Assembly: GCA_028023455.1 (NCBI GenBank)
Contig: JAQFVV010000277.1
Coordinates: forward strand, 932,001 to 996,000
Direction of reading: 5' to 3'
From: Epiperipatus broadwayi
Taxonomy: Eukaryota; Onychophora; Udeonychophora; Euonychophora; Peripatidae
Length of the DNA: 64,000 bases
In this document: positions 45,381-54,393 of the stretch, piece by piece
Numbering within the stretch: position 1 is the stretch's first letter
Layout of the letters: each line of letters begins with the position of its first letter
The notes under the pieces: generated by a model
Told to the model about the DNA's origin: nothing
What the model saw: only the letters and a program-made list of their open reading frames with translations
Database searches by the model: none
Translations under genes and position numbers: made by a program

Positions 45381-46699
45381 TTTTAATCTTTAAAACTTCA
45401 AGTTTAACAGCTAATACCACAACTATTTATGATCATGGCTTGTGATTCAAATTAAGAGCTAAAGTTTTTTTTTTTTTTAGATAATTGGGGATTTTTTAGT
45501 ATAGTTGACTCCCAAACATTCCGTTTGGCCATTTATATAAAAAAAAAAAAACAGACTTAAATTTAAATCATTTCATGAAAAATTTCCAGCATTCTTCTGC
45601 AGAAAAATGATTGTTAGTCAACTTCTGGCTAAACTTGTTTTTTTTTTATTTTTAATCATATATTTAATGACCAATAATTTGATGCCTAGCTGGTTTTGTG
45701 TGAGCTGCCTAATTGGAAAAAAACCTAAACTTGGTTGAAAGTTTTGACATACCTGAAAAATGTTCAAATTTCATCTAGATTTGATCCCAAGAATGGAAGC
45801 AAAGAAAAAAAAACAGACTATAATTGTTTACATTGGTTTGCAAATGGACAAAAAAAAAGTTTTAATCTATTAAGGTCAGTTACTGTGCATGAATTTTAAA
45901 GAAAAATATAACAATAGACAAAGTAAACACTTTTTAACTACCTCTTGCCTAATTATTGTAATACATTTTTATTATATTTCACATTTCATTTTCTGAAAAA
46001 TATGTTTACAGAACTGAAGATGATCTTAAAGGTCATCGAAACATTATAATAAAAAAATGTATATAATTAAAAAATATTTATGTTGTTTGTTAGTTATTAG
46101 TATATTTTAATATACTTATGATATAGTAGAATGAGGTGAAATATCAACATCCATATAGAAAAATCATGATTAAAATGTAGTGCAAAAAGTGTGGAAATGG
46201 ACAGGGGGGTGATGTATGGTTTACTTTTATTTGAAGCAGTAGTTTCATAAATTTAACTTTCTTTTTTCAATCTCGCTTCCATTATTTTATTGTTGATCTT
46301 GATTACTATCATGCTTATAAAGCTAATTATTTTTTTCAAAATTTTATGGATTCTGATATTCTTATTCATATTTTATTCTCTAGTACTCATTAATGTTCTG
46401 TTTTTATTCAATATTGACTATGACTTATATAGACTTGCCTCATCTTTCTTACTGAAAAATGAAGAATTTTCAAAGGCTGACAAAAGGAACTGTGAAAAAT
46501 AACATTTCAAGCCAGAGAAAAACAACTCCTAAAGGAAAATTCCTCCTTGTTTCTCCCCAAATCTCCAAATCAAAAAAGTAAAATCATATTAGAATATAAT
46601 GCATTATTTAATGTATTTTATTTGTTGGGGCGGGGGATTCAAAGAGGTATTTTATTAGAGCCTAAAATAAATTATTGTACATGTATAAAATGTGACAAC
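45381..46699. other. intronic DNA with a hammerhead-like motif
   Basis: AT-rich DNA without a supported gene. The segment 46014-46060 is listed separately. Confidence 0.45.
46014..46060 (+). other. hammerhead-like motif (CTGAAGA...GAAAC), not complete
   Basis: CTGAAGA is followed by a hairpin (GATGATC/GGTCATC, overlapping the GA of the core), GAAAC, and a 5-bp stem III (ACATT/AATGT). The expected stem I cannot be formed from the flanks. It may be a degenerate ribozyme or a related structured 3' end. Confidence 0.3.
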
Positions 46700-46990
46700 C
46701 AGAGTAAAAAAAATCAAAAAATATTAAACACTAATACTATTTTGCCAAGCACTTTTGGTATCATGTACCAGAATCATAGTGACATATTGGAACTGAACAG
46801 TTAATATTCCAGTGCATGCTCAATGGAACACTAGTGTTACACTGATTAACAATGTTATTAGATTACTGAGTATGCTCTGGGATATTAACAGTTCAATTCC
46901 AATATGTCACTATGATTCTAGTACACAGTACTGAAAGTACTTGACAAAATAGTATTAGTGTTTAATATTTTTTGAATTTTTTCAACTCTG
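46700..46990. repeat. inverted-repeat element with about 110-bp arms
   Basis: 46700-46809 and 46881-46990 are reverse complements with few mismatches (gaatcatagtgacatattgg / ccaatatgtcactatgattc). The loop is itself partly palindromic. It is a MITE-like foldback. Confidence 0.85.
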
Positions 46991-47210
46991 CTTGTCAGCA
47001 ATGATAAACTGTTACCAATAACCATTAATTGTATCTAGATATTTCAACCTACTTTTGTGTAGGGAACTTATATTATTTATGATATTAGAGTAATGTTTAC
47101 AATAAATGAGTATTTAGAGTTTGGCAATGCCATTTTTCAATGTAAGTGTAAAACTGATGAGAAATATTTTAGAATAAAAACTTATGGGAAAACTCACATC
47201 ATTACTAGAC

Positions 47211-47567
47211 TTAATCAGTGATCATTGATGTGATGTCTATCAAAGAAAGTGTTATGTGACTCATCAGTGATGTAATGTCTATCAAACTAAGCTGTGACTT
47301 AGCAGTAATATAAAGAAGTCTACTGAATGAAGCATTATGTGACTCACCAGTGCTGTAAAATGTAATATTTATCAAAAAAGTGTCATGTGACTCAATGATG
47401 TAAGGTTTAACAAACAAAGTATCACATGACTTATCAGGGATGTAAAGTCTGTTGAACAAAGCATTATAATTCTTACCAAAGAAAGCATCATGTGATTTAT
47501 CAGTGATATAAAGTTTACCAAAGATAGCATTATCTGATTTATTAGTGCAGTAAAGTCTATCAATCAT
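47211..47567. repeat. degenerate minisatellite of roughly 50-bp units
   Basis: 'tcatgtgactcatcagtgatgtaa.gtctatcaaa' recurs about seven times with drift. On the - strand the frame stays open for 118 codons and the translation repeats a pattern like LYITDKSHDAFFGK. The open frame is probably a by-product of a unit with few stops, since no start context or homology supports a protein. Confidence 0.75.
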
Positions 47568-47863
47568 AGTGTCACATGACTATACCAGACTACATTCAAC
47601 ATTTGCATTAGAAGCAGTTATCAAATCTACTACTTTACATCAGTGTCACACATAGTTAATAATCAGAAACTACTCTTGTGATTTGATCTACATTATTATC
47701 TAGTTTTCATTAATAACCCAAGTTTACAGTAGATGGGCCAGGGGTAAAAAATAGAGCAGATGATTAAACCCATGTTTACACCTTTGTTTAATTGAAAATT
47801 GCATTTTTTGATAAATTAGTGTTAAAAGAAAAATAAATATTTGTTACCTCTGTTTTGTTACAG

Positions 47864-47929
47864 GTTGTGGATCACATCATGGCAGGTATTGAAGAAATCA
47901 CAGGGCACCATGGGGGAAATTACTGGAGA
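47864..47929 (+). CDS. SLC9A: Na+/H+ exchanger (SLC9A/NHE) internal exon
   Basis: This 22-codon exon reads VVDHIMAGIEEITGHHGG followed by NYWR. It corresponds to the NHE motif DHhxAGIEDIxGHxGxxxWRDK at the start of the regulatory cytoplasmic tail, the part that in characterised family members binds regulators such as calcineurin-B homologous proteins. The acceptor is preceded by a good pyrimidine tract (ttacctctgttttgttacag) and the donor is aga/gtaagt. Both junctions are phase 0. The residues expected next (D-K-W/F...) were not found anywhere in the remaining 16 kb. A palindromic repeat starts only about 60 nt after the donor, and the 417-bp hammerhead array begins 0.7 kb after it. Confidence 0.92.
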
Positions 47930-47989
47930 GTAAGTCGAAGTTTTTTTATAGGCAGAAATTTATGACTAATATCTCTTATTGCATTGCCA

Positions 47990-48325
47990 AATTTATGTCA
48001 TATAATACTAAATCATCCATGCATTTTACTACTGTTACACAATACTTTATTTACCACACTCTTTTACAGTTTACAGTCTCGATTATCCCAGCAATCTTCT
48101 TCAGAACTACAATATAATACAAACATATGAATATAAATATAAATACACATGAACATATAATTTACATTCTATATATTCATGTATATTTATATTTATATGT
48201 TTGTAGGATTTTGTAGTTCTGAAGAAGATTGCTGAGACAAATGAAACTGTAAACGAGTATGGTAAATAAAGCATTGTGTAACAGCAGTAAATTGCATGGA
48301 TGATTTAGTATTATATGACAGAAAT
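47990..48325. repeat. palindromic element next to the exchanger exon
   Basis: Arms of about 165 bp (for example 'tcatataatactaaatcatc' in both orientations) start 61 nt after the donor of the third exchanger exon. The right arm carries CTGAAGA followed by a hairpin and GAAAC (about 48219-48247). A half copy of the right arm lies at 59785-59900. It is a family of its own, with a hammerhead-like but incomplete core. Confidence 0.8.
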
Positions 48326-48629
48326 TATATGGTTATATACACATATATATAATTGAGAGGTTGTGAAATCTTTTAGTTTTTGTCATCCTAAATGCTTGAG
48401 TTAATACAACTTTCAATGAATGGATAAATAATTTTTAAATAATGTACTTTATATAATTACTAAAAGTTGAATTACAAGGATCATACTTTCTGTATCCCCA
48501 TCTCTATGGACATCATTCACTTTAGACGAACATAGAAAAAATTACTACTAATCATTTATTAAGGTAGAAATATTTATAGCCCATTTTAATGATTAATTTG
48601 AATTAAATATTAACATAATTGTTTTCTAC
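48326..48629. other. unannotated intronic DNA
   Basis: No feature was recognised between the palindrome and the array target duplication. Confidence 0.45.
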
Positions 48630-48640
48630 TATTATTACAT
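48630..48640. repeat. 11-bp target site duplication, left copy
   Basis: TATTATTACAT is repeated exactly at 50523-50533, on the other side of the 417-bp array. Confidence 0.75.
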
Positions 48641-48800
48641 TAATAATTAATAAAGCAAGTCATATATAACATGACATTACTTTTATGAGCTTGTAATTAC
48701 AAAAATGCACATAGAGAGCGTACCAATAGCTCTAACAAGCTCGTAAATTAACAAGTGCGGTTATGAGAAATATTTAAAATCTCTATCCAGAACACTCTTA

Positions 48801-48844
48801 TCTCCAGACCATGGTTTCGGGCTTATGGCCCACGTCAGTGGAGA
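48801..48844 (-). ncRNA. hammerhead ribozyme motif, array copy 1
   Basis: Same 44-nt motif as at 49552, on the - strand. Confidence 0.65.
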
Positions 48845-49217
48845 GCTAGAATATTCGGACACTAGACCTAAAATATCAACTCAAAAAACCAGCACTTATT
48901 TCAAACGTATATTTAAGAAGAAACTCTGAATTTTTCGGACATGAAAATGTCTTTAAATCCAGCTATCTAACTTAAATAGCTATATGGGACTGAAGTATAT
49001 TCAGATCTACCATATTCTAATAGGCTCAGCATAGCCAAAGCCTTAAAGGTAAAATTATAATAATTAATAAAGCAAGTCATATATAACATGACATTACTTT
49101 TATGAGCTTGTAATTACAAAAATGCACATAGAGAGCGTACCAATAGCTCTAACAAGCTCGTAAATTAACAAGTGCGGTTATGAGAAATATTTAAAATCTC
49201 TATCCAGAACACTCTTA

Positions 49218-49261
49218 TCTCCAGACCATGGTTTCGGGCTTATGGCCCACGTCAGTGGAGA
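49218..49261 (-). ncRNA. hammerhead ribozyme motif, array copy 2
   Basis: Same motif, exactly 417 bp from copy 1, on the - strand. The unit carrying it is truncated shortly after. Confidence 0.65.
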
Positions 49262-49551
49262 GCTAGAATATTCGGACACTAGACCTAAAATATCAACTCA
49301 AATGTCATGTTATATATGACTTGCTTTATTAATTATTATAATTTTACCTTTAAGGCTTTGGCTATGCTGAGCCTATTAGAATATGGTAGATCTGAATATA
49401 CTTCAGTCCCATATAGCTATTTAAGTTAGATAGCTGGATTTAAAGACATTTTCATGTCCGAAAAATTCAGAGTTTCTTCTTAAATATACGTTTGAAATAA
49501 GTGCTGGTTTTTTGAGTTGATATTTTAGGTCTAGTGTCCGAATATTCTAGC

Positions 49552-49595
49552 TCTCCACTGACGTGGGCCATAAGCCCGAAACCATGGTCTGGAGA
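49552..49595 (+). ncRNA. hammerhead ribozyme motif, array copy 3
   Basis: The motif reads UCUCCA (stem I), CUGACGU (core), GGGC-CAUAA-GCCC (stem II), GAAA, CC-AU-GG (stem III with its closing A-U), UC (cleavage after C49589), UGGAGA (stem I). Stem I pairs perfectly over six positions and a further TTCT/AGAG pairing is possible beyond a small internal loop, as in type I hammerheads. The only departure from the consensus core is U at position 9, where A is expected. This change could reduce or abolish cleavage and is shared by all five copies. Confidence 0.68.
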
Positions 49596-49968
49596 TAAGA
49601 GTGTTCTGGATAGAGATTTTAAATATTTCTCATAACCGCACTTGTTAATTTACGAGCTTGTTAGAGCTATTGGTACGCTCTCTATGTGCATTTTTGTAAT
49701 TACAAGCTCATAAAAGTAATGTCATGTTATATATGACTTGCTTTATTAATTATTATAATTTTACCTTTAAGGCTTTGGCTATGCTGAGCCTATTAGAATA
49801 TGGTAGATCTGAATATACTTCAGTCCCATATAGCTATTTAAGTTAGATAGCTGGATTTAAAGACATTTTCATGTCCGAAAAATTCAGAGTTTCTTCTTAA
49901 ATATACGTTTGAAATAAGTGCTGGTTTTTTGAGTTGATATTTTAGGTCTAGTGTCCGAATATTCTAGC

Positions 49969-50012
49969 TCTCCACTGACGTGGGCCATAAGCCCGAAACC
50001 ATGGTCTGGAGA
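49969..50012 (+). ncRNA. hammerhead ribozyme motif, array copy 4
   Basis: Identical to copy 3, 417 bp downstream, + strand. Confidence 0.65.
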
Positions 50013-50385
50013 TAAGAGTGTTCTGGATAGAGATTTTAAATATTTCTCATAACCGCACTTGTTAATTTACGAGCTTGTTAGAGCTATTGGTACGCTCTCT
50101 ATGTGCATTTTTGTAATTACAAGCTCATAAAAGTAATGTCATGTTATATATGACTTGCTTTATTAATTATTATAATTTTACCTTTAAGGCTTTGGCTATG
50201 CTGAGCCTATTAGAATATGGTAGATCTGAATATACTTCAGTCCCATATAGCTATTTAAGTTAGATAGCTGGATTTAAAGACATTTTCATGTCCGAAAAAT
50301 TCAGAGTTTCTTCTTAAATATACGTTTGAAATAAGTGCTGGTTTTTTGAGTTGATATTTTAGGTCTAGTGTCCGAATATTCTAGC

Positions 50386-50429
50386 TCTCCACTGACGTGG
50401 GCCATAAGCCCGAAACCATGGTCTGGAGA
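50386..50429 (+). ncRNA. hammerhead ribozyme motif, array copy 5
   Basis: Identical to copy 3, 834 bp downstream, + strand, in the last (truncated) unit. Confidence 0.65.
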
Positions 50430-50522
50430 TAAGAGTGTTCTGGATAGAGATTTTAAATATTTCTCATAACCGCACTTGTTAATTTACGAGCTTGTTAGAG
50501 CTATTGGTACGCTCTCTATGTG

Positions 50523-50533
50523 TATTATTACAT
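50523..50533. repeat. 11-bp target site duplication, right copy
   Basis: Exact partner of 48630-48640. Confidence 0.75.
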
Positions 50534-50599
50534 TGAGATCATTTATCTCATGTGTAATACCTTTATTAGATTACTTAAAACTTCCATTCCAGCATCCAT

Positions 50600-51800
50600 T
50601 CTTGAAACATATAAATAAAGACATCTGAAAAAGGAAAATAACTCCAAAGAGACATTTCATACTGAATCAGCCATCTTTATTTGGCCCATGTCACAATATG
50701 TTATACATGTCTAAATGAACAATAAAGGCATGTTTAAGAGAGATTGTAACCTGGGCCAGCTGAAGTCCACTGGATCAACATGAAGTGCATTTTGGGTGTA
50801 ATTTAACTTTTTCAGATAATTTTATTTATAGGAATGTGTGGTAGAAATGAATTGAATGTGCTTTTTCTGATCAATTTAGAGCACTTTGATGTCAAAAAAA
50901 TTTCATTTGAGTTTAAGAGGAAAATATGTTTAAATACATCAATGATGAAAAAATTCATAACGCTCAACTTTGATGAGTTTGTACACATGCATAAACTATT
51001 TAAAACACCCCATAGCTATATTGTTTCAACCACATCCCCTTTAAGTAAAGAATAGTTTGAGGTTTTGCTGCAAAAATTCAGGCTATTCTTTATTCAAAGG
51101 GAAAGTGTAGTTAAAACAATATAGTTATGGAGTATTTCAAATATTTTATATAGATTTTGGGTAGCATTATGCATTGTTTCTATTACATGCATAAACATGT
51201 TTCTGCATGTTATTAACACTTGTAGAAGATTAAAAATTAATAAATAGGATACATTGGTATTAGATTTGCTGTGAATGAAATTTGACATGGTGACCTAAAA
51301 TTTTATTTTAAAAAAAAAAAACACATTTATTCTAATCAAAATAATGGATAATCATTAGGGCTGACTGAACTTTTTGATGTCCTCCAAAATAGAAATGAAA
51401 GTGTCCATTTCTTCTTACAATCTCCTACATATAAATTCAGCTAAATAGGAATTGAGATGCTGATATGTTAAAGTAAGATTTGCAGTAACAAGTTTATCCC
51501 AATCAGAAGATTATATAATATTGAGGCAAAAAATAATTTATTTTTATTTTTAAAAGATTGTAGATGTTTTTAATTTGGTGTTTATTTACAGATTTGTTTC
51601 TGAAGTTGAGTTTCATTCACAGCAAGTCTAATACCAAAGTACCACAATTAGATATTGATAAGTAGTGGCAAAAATAATGAAGATGTAATGGAAATTGTAA
51701 CCTAGATCAACTGAAGAGTGCTTGTTCATCAAGAAATGCATTTTGGGGACCACTTGGACCATTTTTCAGATGTTTTTATTCAAGTATTTAAGATACAAGT
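50600..51800. repeat. decayed family B-like element group
   Basis: Segments at 50740-50830 and 51690-51790 both read 'gtaacct...ca.ctgaag ... atgcattttgggg', a diverged relative of the family B hammerhead region with the stem II side disrupted. Between them are inverted arms (51003-51055 against 51085-51140, and 51250-51285 against 51607-51645). It is a nest of old foldback repeats without coding potential. Confidence 0.5.
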
Positions 51801-53659
51801 GGTGAAGTTGAAATTTCAGATTGCATCTGATATATTATAGATAAACATCTGTTGATAAAAAATAATGACTTAGGATTTATTATTAATAAACAATGGAAAG
51901 ACAAAGAAATTTATTTGTATACCATTTCTGAATTTGGAATTAAGATCTCATCTGGCAGCAATCTATAAATGATGTAAGTATTTATTTCAACTTTCAGCCA
52001 TTCAATTGAAAGAAATCATTAGCCTATTTAAAGATGGAAATCTATGTAGCAATTTGAAATTAGTCAGATTTTCTAACAATATAAATATTTAAAAATAAGT
52101 CAAACAGTAATTTCTATTTTATTGATAAAGAATGAAAAGATGTTTCACATAATCAAAAATATCTTCACAATTATATGTGCCTGTAGAAAGTCAGTAAATA
52201 GCAATGCACCTGTCCTCCATACTTAAATCTGAGTTTGAATTTAAGCCAAGTAAGCAGGAAATGTTTTAAGGCTTGAAATATTTTTTTATGTAGATAGTTG
52301 GTCTGTAGGCAACATAACTAACTATCTGACATGGATCAGTAAATGGGTATCCAGTTATTTTTAGCTAGTAGGTAAAACTATGTTTAAAAAAAATTCTCAA
52401 ACCATTAATACCCAGCATTTGTGAAGCCTGGAATGAATAGTTTTCATCCTCACTGTATCTCTATTAGGAAATCTTTATTCAACAGTGTGTTATCCATAAG
52501 TTACTTTACCTCCATATAATATGAAGCATCCTATGATCATTTTGCAAGGAATATCAGTAAACAGAATAAAAAAACAACTATAATTTATATATATATATAT
52601 GTGTTACATTCTCAGCAATACCATGTGATCATCCTTCTTAATGTTTACAATTTTCGTAACATAATCTACTATATGCGTTTTTATATCATTAAGATGCGTT
52701 ATAAATATAAATTTATATTATTAGCAGTTTTAAAAAAAAAAATTTTTTAAATCAATTATTTCAGGAAGTTTTTTTTTATAAATTAATTTTTAAATAACCT
52801 GTTTTAAAATTCCCTTGAGTGTTAATGTGAAGTAGTTTCTAAATCATGGTATATTTTTTTAAAATAAAATTTAGTTAAAACGAATTACCTACTAATTGCT
52901 TTTAATAACAAGTTTTTAAAAAAATATGTTTAAGGTATTAAAAAGTAATGTTTTTAAAGCAATATAATACCATATAATAATACTTCTTAGTTAGAAGCTT
53001 TTTTATTTTTATTAAACCGTCTTGTGTTTTGATTAATTGACATATTACAATTATGATTATTTCAAATAATTGCCTTCAATTTCTTTGTTCAGTAGACCAT
53101 TTTAAAGAAACCTTTTCAATAGTTTTAAAATGCGCAATTTTTAATGCTTGCCGCAGTCGCAAAAATTGATGGTCCAAATCCTGCACACACATATATATAT
53201 AGATGTGTGTGGAATGCAGAAAGTTTTAATGTAACTGATGATTTTTAAATAAGACTAAGATTTTTTTTACCCCCAACTAAATGATCGTAGCCAGCCACTT
53301 TTTGGTCAGTGAATGAGTGTCTATGTTTAGTTGACGGATAAAACAAGGAAGGAAAACCCCGTGGGAAAAAGAAACCTCTCAAAACAATTTCCTTACCTTT
53401 TATTATTTCTCTGGTATAGATGCCAAATTTTACGTGTGATTGATGTAATGCCATTTTACTTCTAAATATATAACTAACAAAGAGCTTCTTGGCATAATGT
53501 TTAACCCATCCATACGTACCAATGATCAATGAATCTATTCTGGCCATGTGAAACTTGGAAATTCTTTTATATTTCCACAGGCTTAGGTCTTCTTTTTTCT
53601 TGTATCATACTAATGAGCTATCCTAATACATTAGTCAGCAAATAAGATTATTGTCTAAT
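51801..53659. other. unannotated AT-rich DNA
   Basis: A 100-codon open frame on the - strand (53245-53547) contains KEIVLRGFFFPRGFPSLFYP but matches nothing I know. A short palindrome with 'cacacacatatatatat' lies at about 53182-53210. Nothing else is supported. Confidence 0.4.
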
Positions 53660-53915
53660 CAGGAGTGGCCAACAAGTCGGATCGCAAAGCCAATTTTGAT
53701 CGATCGCGAGGACAATCTGGCAAGAACAGTCAGGTTACGAGTGAAACAATTTAAGTCAATATTTTCAAGTTTTTTTTGTTATTTTTTTAGCCAATTAAAT
53801 AATTATGTTATTTTTTACCACCCTCCACTTAGACTACCCTATGACAACAAGTAGATCGTAATACATTTTTAAAATAAAAAGTAGATCTTATGAACACAAA
53901 AATTGGCCACCACTG
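53660..53915. mobile_element. short non-autonomous hAT element
   Basis: The left terminus CAGGAGTGGCCAAC and the right terminus (reverse complement CAGTGGTGGCCAATTTT) form imperfect terminal inverted repeats of the hAT CAG-type. The 256-bp interior has no transposase. The 8-bp flanks (tgtctaat and gtttagat) match only partly, consistent with age. Confidence 0.6.
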
Positions 53916-54183
53916 GTTTAGATAGTAAGTAAAGAAAGAAAATCATAAAAAGTCTTTCACATATCATTTAATTACATTGGTGAGCATTGCCATCTAATTC
54001 TCTGTCCCTGTGATTTTTTTATGCCTTTTTCTAATTTGGCTAAATGGTCTAATTTTACTTCTTTAATTTTTTTTTTTTACATAATATCTTATATATTGCT
54101 GCTATTATAATATATTAACATAAATATTTCCGAAGACAAAAGATATTAAAATTTCTTTTGAATTTCTCGTGTGTAAACACAAG

Positions 54184-54393
54184 AAAAGGATTATTCATGT
54201 GTATAAAGATCAGTGTATAAGCCAACCTCATCATTATCATGGCAATGGCAATAATTTAGGCAGTGTGCATATCCATAATAATCAAGACTATGCACCTTCT
54301 GATCTATCTTTGCATGAACAAACTTCTTCCTGTTTTTATTCAAGGGAATATTCAAAAAAACTATTTGATATTGTTCCATTGAAAATATGGCAG
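54184..54393 (+). CDS. possible additional exon of the exchanger tail
   Basis: An open stretch of 70 codons starts right after an AG (aaacacaag) and ends at a plausible donor (cag/gtaatc). Both ends are phase 0, the same phase used by the three certain exchanger exons. The translation is hydrophilic and histidine/serine rich (for example CISQPHHYHGNGNNLGSVH) and ends YSREYSKKLFDIVPLKIWQ, which looks protein-like rather than random AT-rich DNA. It does not match the residues expected directly after ...GNYWR, so it would be a later exon of the variable tail, with at least one exon unseen before it. The acceptor has only a weak pyrimidine tract and I recognise no domain. It could also be a chance open frame. 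Confidence 0.3.

Larger units (their letters stand above)
31739..47863 (+). other. 16.1-kb intron of the exchanger gene
   Basis: This is the interval between two in-phase exchanger exons. It contains the giant-LTR element (33193-37834), a hammerhead-bearing repeat (37873-38199), a foldback repeat (40839-41054), a decayed LINE (41.06-45.38 kb), a hammerhead-like motif (46.0 kb), an inverted repeat (46.7-47.0 kb) and a degenerate minisatellite (47211-47567). No further host exon was recognised. Confidence 0.85.
48641..50522. mobile_element. retrozyme/Penelope-type array of 417-bp hammerhead units
   Basis: Five copies of one unit make up the insertion. A full copy and a truncated copy in one orientation (period 417, boundary at about 49060, truncated at 49301) are followed by three copies in the opposite orientation starting at 49303, 49720 and 50137 (period exactly 417). 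The last one stops after 'gctctctatgtg'. The copies look identical by eye. Each unit contains one hammerhead motif. The 11-bp duplication TATTATTACAT at both edges shows that the whole 1.88 kb entered as one event. No open frame is present. Tandem hammerhead units with variable target duplications fit retrozymes or the terminal repeats of Penelope-like elements. Confidence 0.85.

Noticed and set aside
48641-50522. CRISPR-like or ordinary satellite array
   Set aside because: The genome is eukaryotic, the unit is 417 bp without spacers, the orientation flips, and a target duplication surrounds the array.
53245-53547. 100-codon - strand open frame as a gene
   Set aside because: No domain, start context or splice partner was recognised. 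It is left as unclassified.
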